NCBI GenBank assembly: GCA_009801015.1
Contig: VHZZ01001051.1
Location: 61,623-90,632 of the forward strand
Direction: 5' to 3'
Source: Silene noctiflora
Lineage: Eukaryota > Streptophyta > Magnoliopsida > Caryophyllales > Caryophyllaceae
Length of the DNA stretch: 29,010 nt
The position numbers and the translations under genes were made by a program. A model generated the notes under the pieces. It was not told the origin of the DNA, searched no databases, and was given only the letters and a program-made list of their open reading frames with translations. Shown here in pieces: positions 1-8,829 of this stretch. Each line of letters starts with the position of its first letter. Position 1 is the stretch's first letter.

Positions 1-158
1 TTTGGTCCATTTTCCGTTGATTTCTTCACATTTCTGCAAAATTACACAAAAAGGGAAGAAATACGCAAAACAAGGGAAATAGTAGCATAAACTACCCAAA
101 TGAGCTCAGAAATGCGTGTAAAATGAGGTGCAAAACATCATATAATAGACACGCATCA
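1..158 (-). mobile_element. End of an Athila/Tat-like LTR, cut by the window edge
   Basis: Read on the minus strand, this block begins TGATGCGTGTC at 158 and continues past the left edge. That start resembles LTR starts of the Athila/Tat branch of plant Ty3 elements (recalled, not searched). The boundary at 158/159 is supported by alignment: the other copy of the surrounding LTR (17973-19748) matches this region only from 159 rightwards. GTGAT at 159-163 is the candidate half of a target duplication; the other half would lie outside the window. No coding sequence is visible. Confidence 0.5.
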
Positions 159-410
159 GTGATCACCAAAGCTCGAGGCTCGTCCGGTGTTCTGCTAGAT
201 ACCAAATACAACCCTGAATTCACACTGCTCCCCATATGATCAGAAATATCAAATGGATCAACACAGGCCACCCAGAAAATAGGTAAAAATTAATACATAG
301 CCATAGACGGTTCGTTTCAATAATACAATTTATTACGAAAGGCAATACACATGAATATGAACTGCAAATATGAATGGACAATCGCAAGTCTCCAGTTACC
401 ACCACTCCGC
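159..410 (-). repeat. Distal piece of the outer element's 3' LTR
   Basis: This piece matches about 18169-18420 of the other LTR in the same orientation, including the shared stretches TCTAGATACCAAAT and CAATAATACAATTTATTACG. It is flanked on the left by the Athila/Tat-like LTR end and on the right by the inserted Tekay element at 411. The last five bases, TCCGC, are the left half of that element's target duplication. The first roughly 195 bases of the right-hand LTR have no counterpart here; they presumably lie left of the window. Confidence 0.8.
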
Positions 411-440
411 TATAATACACCGGTTTTGTGACCTCGGGAT

Positions 441-619
441 ACTCGGCCGAGTGAGGGCTACTCGACCGAGTATCCAGTCTAGGATATGATGTCAGTGTTC
501 TATTCGTTGGGGACTCGGACGAGTGTGTAGCACTCGGTCGAGTGAGGCGTACTCGATCGAGTGTCTTGAACTCGGTCGAGTGTGGCTTACTCCGTCGAGT
601 GGCTCGTACTCGACCGAGT
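441..619 (+). promoter_or_regulatory. Phased ACTCG-NN-CGAGT array in U3 of the 5' LTR
   Basis: Eight 12-mers of the form ACTCG-NN-CGAGT (some with one mismatch) start at 441, 460, 513, 532, 551, 570, 589 and 608. Spacing within groups is exactly 19 bp; the two groups (2 and 6 copies) are 53 bp apart. The array ends 33 bp before a TATA box, so its position is that of an upstream promoter or enhancer element. The motif is an inverted repeat of ACTCG around two variable bases and contains at least two CpGs in most copies. A binding function is inferred from spacing and position only. Confidence 0.7.
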
Positions 620-651
620 GTCCGGTTCGTTTCGGGTTTTTGCGCGATTGA

Positions 652-659
652 TATAAAAT
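652..659 (+). promoter_or_regulatory. TATA box of the 5' LTR
   Basis: TATAAAAT lies 33 bp downstream of the last 12-mer of the U3 array. The same sequence occurs at the same place in the 3' LTR (7481-7488), directly after its array. It is the only good TATA match near the array. Transcription would be expected to start about 30 bases further on. Confidence 0.6.
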
Positions 660-1693
660 AGAACGTGATGCAGTAATCATTTATCTTTTATTCAAAAAAC
701 TTTTCTCAAGACACTGTTACACTCAAGCGACGTAGGAACTGCTCACTTAGATTTTATATCAATCCAAGGCTTTATTTGATCATTTGTTGGGGATCTTTTC
801 ATCTTTGTTCTTATAATCAATTGGGTAAGTTATCGATCTAATTCTTTTATGGTTTCTGGTTGAATTGTATGAAACCCTAATTAGAGTAATTTGGGGGGGG
901 GTTGAGATTCGATTGCTTTTAGCCATTTGATTGATTGATTGATTATGCTTATAGGAGGAGATTTCATAGAAGAGCCTTTTTACTTCTTTGTTGTGCACTG
1001 TCGGATTGCTTATCAGGTAGGGTTTCCCTACTCAGTTGTCTGTGGAATAGTTTATAATAAATGTGACGATCTTTTTACTGGTTTTATTATGTATATGTTA
1101 AGGTTGTTGTATGATATGGATGGTGGTGGTTGTTGGTGTTGGAGATGGTGTGGTTTGTGAGCCATTGCGAGAGATGGTCTCACCTCCCATTGTTCGCCTC
1201 TTGTGTTCCCCACCGGCAGGGCTACACACCTTGGTGTATAGTCAGTTATCGGTTATGACAGAGGTTGGATGTGGAGTTGGCTGGTTGTCTTGGATGTTGG
1301 TTTATGCTTTATATTGTATATTATTGCGCAGTTGACTAACCCCGTGTTTGTTTTCAAAAGTATGGTGATCCATTCGGGGATGGTGAGCAGTTGGCTTAGC
1401 AGGTGATGATGATTTCCATGGTCGCTGTTGATGCGGGTTTTACAGGGGCAGTGTCATCACCATTTTTATAGTCTTAGCTTCCACATACCCTAGATTTTGT
1501 TATCACGGTTGAATTTTTGGTTTGGTTTTGTATTGGCACGTTTTTCAGTTGTAACCTTTTAATAAGTTAAACTTTATATTTTTTTCATTATGGTTTATAT
1601 GATGTTCACTACCTCGGGTAAACGAGATGGTAGCATCCCTATATTCCGAGGTAGTTCTTGGTAAGGTGCCTTGAGGTATGGGGGTGTTACAAA

Positions 1694-1705
1694 TGGTATT
1701 AGAGC
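1694..1705 (+). other. Primer-binding site, initiator-Met tRNA type
   Basis: TGGTATTAGAGC begins two bases after the end of the 5' LTR. It matches the 3' end complement of plant initiator tRNA-Met (TGGTATCAGAGC) with one C to T change. This is the usual primer for Tekay/Del and many other plant LTR elements. Confidence 0.9.
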
Positions 1706-2085
1706 AACGATTTTGGAACCTAATACCAGTGAACCAATGAACTTAGGGTGTCTAATTAAAATGAACCCGGGTAAGAGTTGTTTAGAGCTACATCAAGGGC
1801 TAGGGAGATGTCCCAAAGCCGCATAATTGCCTTTACAACTTTTAACCGGTTACGGTGGGGTGTCAAGGGTCGTTGTGTGTTTATATGTTTTCTATGTGGT
1901 TCATATGCTCATATTTGTTTCATATGCATGCTGAATTTACGTGTATGAGGTGTATAGAGAAGTGTAGAGTATATGATTATGTGATGATATGAGGAATATG
2001 ATAAATGGAGTACTGATCTGGATTAGTAACATGTTAGGCTTTGCGCATGATTTGTAAGCATGGGGGTAGTACTGTATGAGGCATG
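1706..2085 (+). other. Untranslated leader, first part
   Basis: Non-coding leader between the primer site and the motif array. I see no ORF or structured element that stands out. The sequence is rich in GTATATG/ATATGAT-like words. Confidence 0.6.
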
Positions 2086-2383
2086 ACTCGACCGAGTGAG
2101 GGGGACTAGACCGAGTAGGGGCTACTCGACCGAGCTCCTGGCACTCGACCGAGTGGATAATTTGATGTTTTGAGGTAGAATCCCTGTAAGGTTTTAACTC
2201 GACCGAGTGTGCCAGACACTCGACCGAGTAGGCAGAACTCGACCGAGTACGTTAAGTACTCGACCGAGTGTTAATTCTGGGTGGATCTGATCAGAGTCTT
2301 GATCAGTTGAACTCGACCGAGTATGTATGTGACTCGACCGAATTATGTATACTCGACCGAGTGCCTTGGGTACTCGACTGAGT
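2086..2383 (+). promoter_or_regulatory. Twelve-copy ACTCG-NN-CGAGT array in the leader
   Basis: Copies start at 2086, 2105, 2124 and 2143; at 2197, 2218, 2237 and 2258; and at 2311, 2332, 2351 and 2372. That is three blocks of four. Steps inside blocks are 19 or 21 bp; the gaps between blocks are 54 and 53 bp, so block starts repeat every 111-114 bp. Most copies read ACTCGACCGAGT. The array ends about 80 bases before the gag start and lies inside the transcribed leader, not upstream of the promoter. Its role is unknown: it could be an internal enhancer, an RNA hairpin series, or a packaging signal. Confidence 0.7.
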
Positions 2384-2461
2384 GTCTTATGGGAGAAATA
2401 TGTATATCTATTTTGAGTCGTAGGCTATGTGCTTACGACTGTTCTTCTTATATAGTTAACG

Positions 2462-3610
2462 ATGCCTCCTAAGAGATCAGCCGCGTACTTGAAAGTTTCT
2501 GAGATGACACTTGACGAAGTGGCCCGTATGATTGAGCAACAAGAGGCCCTTACCGAGGCTCTTAAGGCTATGGGTAAAGCTAAAGAGAAGGTGGTGGATG
2601 CTATAAAAATGAGCACCACCATCGTTCGCTTCAACCCTTCGACCTATGAGGGAACAGGGATGCCGAACTTGTTGGATAACTAGTATAGAGATATGGAGGG
2701 TTTACTCGAAGTGGTGAGTTATCCGGAGGAGCTAAAAGTGAAACAAGCTGCATTCTACTTATAGGATGAGGCCGATTTTTGGTGGGCTAGGGAGAAGGAG
2801 ACAGCTCGGGAGTACTACAGGAGCCAGGGGGAATCTGCTATCCCCTGGGCTGAATTTAAGAAAGCTATGCGGCATCAGTTCGTTTCGTTCCTGAGCATGT
2901 TCGTAATAAGCTAATGGCTGAGCCCGATACTTTCCGGATGATGGTAGTGGAGTACTACCGTAGATTCGATGAGTTGGCTCGTTATGTGGACGACATGGAA
3001 CTGACCCTGCTGAACTTGGTCATCCACTTCGAGAAGGGACTATCGGTGAAGATACTTGAGAGGCTGACTTCGGAGGTCCTCACGGATCTGAAGGAAGTTT
3101 ATGAGCGGTCTGGGAATCCGGAGAGGTTGGCGGATATGATAAAGGAGGCCAATGAAAAAGGGAGTGAGAAAAGGAAGGCTGAGAGCGAGGGCACCGGGAC
3201 ATCCGGGTTTAAGAGGGGAAATTACAATCAGAGTAGGGCTTCTTCTGGTGGCTTTGGATTCGGTGGAGGTTCATCTTTTAGAGAACGGGGTGGTAGGAGC
3301 TTCAGTGGTGGATCGGGGTTGACTTGCTACAACTGTGGTGGCATGGGCCACAAGAGACATGAGTGTACCAGCTTTAGTGGGGACGGCTTCCAAAGTCAGT
3401 ACAGAGGTGGTTTTTCACAGGGACCGGGTCAGAGTATAGCTAGAGAATAGACCAGCTGGGTCGTGGCATGGCCAGGGAAGTCAAGGCAACATTGGGAGCT
3501 TCAATCGTAACAATGGTGGAACTTATCAGAGGCAAAACGACAGTGGGAACCAGAACTCGGTTGCTAAGTCGACTGTATCGGCCAGCACGGATTAGGGTGG
3601 AAGCCAAAAG
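2462..3610 (+). pseudogene. gag: gag, broken
   Basis: Gag forms the virus-like particle and binds the element RNA through its zinc knuckle. The start ATG at 2462 opens the sequence after the leader. Frame 2 carries the first part, with stops at 2681-2683 and 2762-2764. A retrotransposon-gag region follows with a Trp-Trp pair near 2780. A frameshift at about 2875-2890 moves the reading to frame 1, which stays open to the stop at 3448-3450. The later part is Gly/Ser/Arg-rich and carries a CCHC knuckle CYNCGGMGHKRHEC (3325-3366) with the canonical C-X2-C-X4-H-X4-C spacing. The knuckle is intact, but the gene as a whole cannot give one protein. A Gln/Asn-rich stretch up to about 3600 has further stops. 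Confidence 0.85.
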
Positions 3611-4006
3611 AATAGTGGTAAATTTTTTATGATGGACAAGAAAGCAGTTGAGGATGATGCACAAGTGGTCACCGGTACTTTTCTTGTTAATAATATTCCT
3701 TCCTTTGTTTTGTTTGANTCGGGGGCAACCCATTCGTTTGTATCTAGAGGTCATGCTAAGGTTATGGGTTTGGGGGAATATGAGTCTGTAAGGGATGAAG
3801 TTTTTATACCATCGGGAGAGTCTGTATCATGTGGGAGGTTGTATAAGGGGTGTCTATAGTGGTCGGATAAGTCAACTTTCCGGTTGATTTGTTTGAGTGT
3901 CCTATGGATGGGTTTGAGGTCATAATCAGGATGGATTGGTTGGGGAAGTATAGTGCTACTATAGACTGTCACCAAAAGAAGGTTTCTTTAAAAGAACGGA
4001 GTTAGG
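3611..4006 (+). pseudogene. pol: Aspartic protease part of pol, broken
   Basis: This is a retropepsin-type protease that would cut Gag-Pol. The active-site motif is readable as F-X-SGATHSFVS in frame 2, where X is encoded by GAN at 3716-3718. The catalytic residue is thus Asp or Glu depending on one ambiguous base. Further downstream a second-half protease region (CPMDGFEVIIRMDWL-like, about 3899-3940) is recognisable. Stops at 3857-3859 and 4002-4004 interrupt the frame. It lies between gag and RT, as expected for a Ty3 element. Confidence 0.8.
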
Positions 4007-5020
4007 GTGTCTTACCGTGGGTTTGTGATCAAACCCAAAGTCAAGATCATTGCAGCTGTGACGTTGAAGTCTTACCTGAGGAAGGGCTATCCTATGATAT
4101 TATGCCACGTGAAAGATAGTAGGATAGAGGAGCCATCAGCTATGGGGATTCATGTTGTGGGTGAGTTCGGGGATGTTTTTCTAGATGAGATACCGAGGTT
4201 ACCACCGAAGAGGGATATCGATTCCAGTGTGGAGTTGAAGCCGGGAACGAGACCTATCTCTAAGGCCCCGTACCGTATGGGTCATAAAGATCTTGCTGAA
4301 TTGAAGAAGAAATTGGCTGACTTGATCGAGAAGGGATACATTAGACTTAGTGTATCGCCTTGAAGTGCTCCAGTTCTATTTGTGAAAAATAAATATGGTA
4401 GTTTGAGGTTGTGCATCGACTTCGGAGAGCTGAACCATGTGACGGTGAAGAACAAGTATCCTTTACCGAAGATTGATGATCTCTTTGACCATCTGAGTGG
4501 GGCTGGAGTGTTTTCTAAGATTGATGTAAAGTCGGGGTACCATCAGCTGAGGATCCGGGAGGAGGATATACCGAAGACAGCTTTTCGTTCGAGGTATGGT
4601 CGCTACGAGTATGTGGTGATGCCGTTCAGGTTGACTAATGCACCTGCAGTTTTCATGGATTTGATGAACCGGGTTTTCAGTCAGTTCTTGGATCGGTTTG
4701 TGGTGGTCTTCATTGATGATATCCTAGTCTATTCTAAGACTAGAGAGGAGCACGAGGAACATCTGAGACTGGTATTGCAAACTTTACGCGATAACCAGTT
4801 GTATGCAAAGTTGTCCAAGTGTGAGTTTTAGCTCGAGAAGGTGGCCTTTCCGGGCCATATGATCTCTAAATATGGGGTTTCGGTAGATCCTACCAAGATT
4901 GAGGCGGTGTCTAACTGGGAATCACCAAAGAATGTGGCTGACGTTTGGAGTTTCTTGGGTCTAGCCGGGTACTAAAGGAGGTTCGTAAATGATTTCTAAA
5001 AGATAGCTTGACCTATGACA
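4007..5020 (+). pseudogene. pol: Reverse transcriptase part of pol, broken
   Basis: Frame 2 holds a nearly full Ty3-type RT domain that would copy the element RNA into DNA. Motif A is visible as [12 protein letters not shown] (about 4511-4546). The catalytic box is FIDDILVYS (about 4709-4735), with both Asp residues present. The usual Gly of the MPFGLTNAPA motif reads Arg ([10 protein letters not shown]). Stops sit at 4361-4363 and 4829-4831, both at places where the family normally has Trp, followed by TAA stops in the thumb/connection region at about 4974 and 4997. Similarity continues to about 5020, where frameshifts begin. Confidence 0.9.
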
Positions 5021-5039
5021 GCCTTGATGAGTTTGCTGG

Positions 5040-5500
5040 GATGAGAGTTGTGAGACGGCGTTCCAAACTTTAAAGGAGCGTTTGAATACAACTCCTATCT
5101 TAGCTTTGCCAGAAGAGAGTGAGAATTTTGAGGTTCTCACGGATGCTTCAAAGAATGGGTTGGGTTGTGTGCTGATGCAGAATGGGAAGGTAATTGCTTA
5201 TGTTTCGAGATAACTAAAGACCTATGAGAAGAACTATCCTACTCATGATCTGGAGTTCGGTGTTGTAGTTTTCGCTTTGAAGATTTGGAGACACTACCTT
5301 TATGGGGCTACCTTTAAGGTGTTTTCAGATCATAAAAGTTTGAAGTACATCTACGCCCAAAAGGAGCTGAATATGCGTCAGAGAAGATGGATGGAGCTGA
5401 TTGGGGACTACGATATGGAGATAATCTATCACGAGGGGAAAGCTAACGTGGTTGTTGTTGCTTTGAGTCGGAAGAGTGTGCATTCCTTGTCTACAACCAT
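5040..5500 (+). pseudogene. pol: RNase H part of pol, broken
   Basis: This would degrade the RNA strand of the RNA-DNA hybrid. Frame 3 shows a TDAS motif near 5140, [19 protein letters not shown] near 5250 and FSDHKSLKY near 5325, which are the usual acidic positions. The tail reads [10 protein letters not shown]; in this family an Asp normally precedes Ala-Leu-Ser-Arg, so one acidic residue appears to be replaced by Val. A TAA at 5211-5213 interrupts the domain, and the frame differs from that of RT. Confidence 0.85.
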
Positions 5501-5575
5501 GTCACTTGTGCGACTTAAAGATGAGGTAAAGGAGATGGGGATTCACATGATTCGAAAGGGGATGCTCTTGGGGAC

Positions 5576-6640
5576 TTGACAGTGGAACCTGAGCTTTTTG
5601 AGGAAATCAAGAATAAGCAAGCTTACGATCCTAAAATACGGGAGTGGAGAGATGGAGTGGAAAAGGGGGCTGTCTCGAGGTTTTCTATGCATTCGGATGG
5701 AAGTGTTCGTTTTGATGGGAGATGGTGTGTACTTGATGATGTAGAATTGCGAAAGATGATCATGACTGAGGCTCACTTCACTCCTTATTCAGTGCATCCA
5801 GGTGGCGATAAACTTTACAAGGATCTGAAAAAGACTTTATGGTGGCCTGGGATGAAACGGGAGACTACAGAGTTTGTGGCCAGATGTTTGACCTGTCTGA
5901 GGGTCAAAGGGGAGCAACGGCAACCGCAATGTAAAATTCAATCACTTGAGGTACCTGAGTGGAAGTAGCTATAGGAATCTATCTCTATGGATTTATTGTG
6001 GGGTTGCCAAGGACTCAGCAGGGCAACAATATGATTTGGGTGATTGTGGATCGACTGACGAAGTCGGCTCATTTAATTCCAATGAAAGTTACTTGGAGCA
6101 AGCTACAGTTAGCCAATGAGTATAGGAATAATGTGGTTCGGTTACATGGTGTACTGAAAGACATTGTGTCAGATCGAGATGCGCGGTTCATATCTAAATT
6201 TTGGCAAGAGCTGCAACACATGATGGGAACTACACTAAAGATGAGTACAGCTTTTCATCCTGCAACAGATGGGCAAACTGAGCGGACTATTAAGACCTTG
6301 GAGGATATGCTGAGAGCTTGTTTTATGGAGTTTGGGGGCAGCTGGGAGGATAGATTGGATTTGACCGAGTTTTCTTATAACAACAGTTTCCACACCACTA
6401 TCGGGATGGCACCGTTTGAGGCTCATTATGGGAGGAGATGCAGAAGACCTATTTGTTAGGACAATAGTGCTGAGGCTGTGGTTTTAGGACCACAGATGGT
6501 GCAAGATATAATCGAGCAGGTACGGGTAATTAGACAAAAGATGAAAGCAGCTCAAGATCGGCAAAAGAGCTATGCCGATTTGCATCGTCGGGACATCGAG
6601 TTTCAGGTGGGTGACAAGGTTCTCCTAATAGTATCACCTA
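5576..6640 (+). pseudogene. pol: Integrase zinc-binding and catalytic core, broken
   Basis: The HHCC zinc finger is intact in frame 2: H67 and H74, then C104 and C107 of the open frame beginning at 5576. After a TAG at 5966-5968 and a local frameshift, frame 1 carries the core. Asp of VSDRDARF (about 6166-6189) and Glu of DGQTERTI (about 6268-6291) are present. The first catalytic Asp, expected just before FIVGLP, is not in frame at about 5990: the TCT-ATG-GAT codons sit in a different frame beside an indel. Another TAG at 6457-6459 interrupts a conserved Trp position. The enzyme would insert the cDNA into the genome; this copy cannot. Confidence 0.9.
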
Positions 6641-7042
6641 TGCGGGTGTTATGCATTTTGGCAAGAGGGGTAAGCTGCGTCAGAAGTTTATAAGTCCTTA
6701 TGAGATTCAGGATCGGATAAGGGAGGTGGCTTATCGGTTGGCGTTGCCACCATCTTTGGATCGAGTGCATAATGTGTTTCATGTGTCCCAGCTACGGAAG
6801 TACGTGAGTGATCCTTCTCATGTGCTAGAGGCTGAGAACATCGAGTTGGATGAGTCTTTGACTTATTTGGAGGTACTAAAAGAAATCTTGGATCGTAAGG
6901 TGCGAAAGACAAGGAATAGGGAGACCGTGTTACTGAAAGTGTTGTGGACCAATCATAATGTGGAAGAAGAAACATGGGAAGCAGAGGAAAAGATGAAGAA
7001 GCGGTATCCTCACCTCTTTGATCAGGTATGTTGGTTATGGGG
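6641..7042 (+). pseudogene. pol: Integrase C-terminus with chromodomain
   Basis: Frame 3 from 6651 carries the GPY/F-type module (SPYEI where most copies have GPYEI), then VHNVFHVSQLRKYVSDPSH. It ends in a chromodomain-like segment (KVLWTNHNVEEETWEAEEKM, about 6936-6995). In chromoviruses this module is thought to steer integration to particular chromatin. The frame differs from that of the integrase core, with a frameshift at about 6630-6660. A sister copy lies on the minus strand at 27524-28054, open throughout and reading GPYEI. Confidence 0.85.
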
Positions 7043-7201
7043 ATGTAACCTTGTTCTTTTTAGGGGGGGTAGGAGATGATCGCATGCGTTTTGAGACGGT
7101 TTTTGAGTCAGTTTTCTTTTGTGTTCGAGTTCTTTTGTTTATGGTTTGAGTACGTTTAGCGTTGGGATGGTCTTTGTGTCGTTTATATCAGGTATGGGTT
7201 T

Positions 7202-7239
7202 GAACTTCGGGGACGAAGTTCGTTTTAAGGAGGGAAGAC
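7202..7239 (+). other. Hairpin and polypurine tract before the 3' LTR
   Basis: The tract AAGGAGGGAAGAC (7227-7239) directly precedes the 3' LTR and would prime plus-strand synthesis. Just upstream, GAACTTCGGGGACGAAGTTC (7202-7221) is a perfect 8-bp inverted repeat around GGGA. The same arrangement occurs at 27321-27340 and, with one change, at 9930-9949 on the minus strand. Confidence 0.85.
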
Positions 7240-7269
7240 TGTAATACACCGGTTTTGTGACCTCAAGAT

Positions 7270-7448
7270 ACTCGTCCGAGTGAGGGCTACGCGACCGAGT
7301 ATCCAGTCTAGGATATGATGTCAGTGTTCTGTTCGTTGGGGACTCGGACGAGTGTGTAGCACTCGGTCGAGTGAGGCGTACTCGATCGAGTATCTTGCAC
7401 TCGGTCGAGTGTGGCTTACTCCGTCGAGTGGCTCGTACTCGACCGAGT
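7270..7448 (+). promoter_or_regulatory. Phased ACTCG-NN-CGAGT array in U3 of the 3' LTR
   Basis: Eight copies start at 7270, 7289, 7342, 7361, 7380, 7399, 7418 and 7437. The within-group period is 19 bp and the gap between groups is 53 bp, exactly as in the 5' LTR. Some copies carry point changes (for example ACGCGACCGAGT at 7289), but the spacing is untouched. Confidence 0.7.
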
Positions 7449-8029
7449 GTCCGGTTCGTTTCAGATTTTTGCGCAATTGATATAAAATAGAACGTGATGC
7501 AGTAATCATTGATCTTTTATTCAAAAAACTTCACTCGAGACCCTTTTACACTCAAGCGACGTAGGAACTGCTCACTTATATTTTATATCAATCCAAGGCT
7601 TTAGTTGATCGTTTGCTGGGGATCTTTTCATTTTTGTTCTTATAATCAATCGGGTAAGTTATCAATCTAGTTCTTTTGTGGTTTATGGTCGAATTGTATG
7701 AAACCCTAATTAGAGTAGTTGGGGGGGAGGGGGGTGAGATTCAATTGCTTTTAGGCATTTGATTGATTGTTTGATTATGCTTATAGGAGGAGATTTCATA
7801 GAAGAGCATTTTTTACTTCTTTGTTGTGTACTGTCGGATTGCTTATCAGGTAGGGTTTCCCTACTCAGTTGTCTGTGTAATAGTGTAAGATAAATGTGAC
7901 GATCTTTGTACCGGTTATGTTATGTATATGTTGTGGTTGTTGTATGATATGGATGGTGGTGATTTTTGGTGTTGGAGATGGTGTGGTTTGTGAGCCATTG
8001 CGAGAGATGGTCTCACCTCCCATTGTTCG

Positions 8030-8055
8030 CCTCTTGCATTCTTTCGGCGCAGAGG
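8030..8055 (+). other. LTR hairpin, Tekay family version
   Basis: CCTCTTGC (8030-8037) can pair with GCAGAGG (8049-8055), leaving one bulged T. The flanks (TTCGCC before, GTGCACATTAAGG after) match the flanks of stronger hairpins in the other two LTR families of the window, so the position is homologous. It lies about 550 bases after the TATA box, in the transcribed part of the LTR. Confidence 0.5.
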
Positions 8056-8829
8056 GATGTGCACATTAAGGAACTGGGTTCACTCATGCATGAACGGGTA
8101 TTTCGGTGCTAAGGCTGCGGTCCCTACTGGCAGGGCTACACACCTTAGTATGTAGTCAGTTATCGGTTGTGACATAGGTTGGATGTGGAGTTGGCTGGTT
8201 GTCTTGGAAGTTAGTTTAATAGGTTTATGCTTTATATTGTATATTATTGTGTAGTTGACTGACCCCGTGTTTGTTTTCAAAACTGTGGTGATCTATTCGG
8301 GGATGGTGAGCAGTTGGCTTAGCAGGTGATGATGATTTCCATGGTTATTGTTGATGCGGGTTTGGCAGAGGCAGTGTCATCACCATTTTTGTAGTCTTAG
8401 CTTCCGCATACGCTAGATTTTTTTATCACAGTTGGATTTTTGGTTTGTTTTGTATTGACACGTTTTTCAGTTGTAACCTTTTAATAAGTTAAACTTTATA
8501 TTTGTTTCATTATGGTTTCTATGATGTTCACTATCTCGGGTAACCGAGATGGTAGCATCCCTATATTCCTAGGTAGTTCTTGGTAAGGTTCCTTGAGGTA
8601 TGGGGGTGTTACATCCGCAACCAACACATCGGTACAAGGGACACACCCTCGGTACCCACAACCCGGTGACGGTACCGCAGTACCGCCTACCAACACAGTC
8701 GGACCACAATCCGTAAAACAAGAACTCGGGACACACCTGTGGTACCAAGTCTAGGCGTTAACCGAACCCCTGGCAAGCATCACGATACCAAACGTACCCC
8801 TCTGTACTCGATTCATTAATGTGCTCGTC

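Larger units (their letters stand above)
411..1691 (+). repeat. 5' LTR of the Tekay element
   Basis: The LTR runs from TATAATACACC (411) to GGGTGTTACA (1691), 1281 bp. It aligns throughout with 7240-8613. It is about 93 bp shorter, mostly because of one deletion of roughly 86 bp near 1205, where the 3' LTR has an extra segment at about 8036-8121. The U3 part carries eight copies of a 12-mer motif and a TATA box. Confidence 0.95.
411..8613 (+). mobile_element. Complete Tekay/Del-type Ty3 chromovirus, coding region dead
   Basis: The element is 8203 bp and bounded by two LTRs. A perfect 5-bp target duplication, TCCGC, sits at 406-410 and 8614-8618. The order is LTR, iMet-type primer site, leader, gag with a CCHC knuckle, protease, RT, RNase H, integrase, chromodomain, polypurine tract, LTR. 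Protease-RT-RNase H-integrase order is the Ty3 arrangement, and a C-terminal chromodomain marks a chromovirus; iMet priming fits Tekay/Del. The first base pair of the 5' LTR reads TA where the 3' LTR reads TG. By eye the first 290 bases of the two LTRs differ by about 6 percent, so the insertion is neither very recent nor ancient. Numerous stops and frameshifts prevent autonomous function. Confidence 0.95.
7240..8613 (+). repeat. 3' LTR of the Tekay element
   Basis: The LTR runs from TGTAATACACC (7240) to GGTGTTACA (8613), 1374 bp, with standard TG...CA ends. The outer TCCGC duplication follows immediately. It retains the roughly 86-bp segment lost from the 5' LTR. A TATA box lies at 7481-7488. 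Confidence 0.95.

Noticed and set aside
492..680. Minus-strand open frame across the 5' LTR with repeated Arg/Ser-rich segments (also 7321-7524)
   Set aside because: The apparent protein repeats are the 12-mer array read as codons. The array is non-coding U3.
441..2383. CRISPR-like array from short repeats at regular spacing
   Set aside because: The repeats are 12 bp with 7-9 bp gaps and lie in a plant LTR. Spacers are too short and no cas genes exist.
6688..6975. Minus-strand open frame of 95 codons
   Set aside because: It is antisense to the integrase C-terminus/chromodomain and has no recognisable protein.
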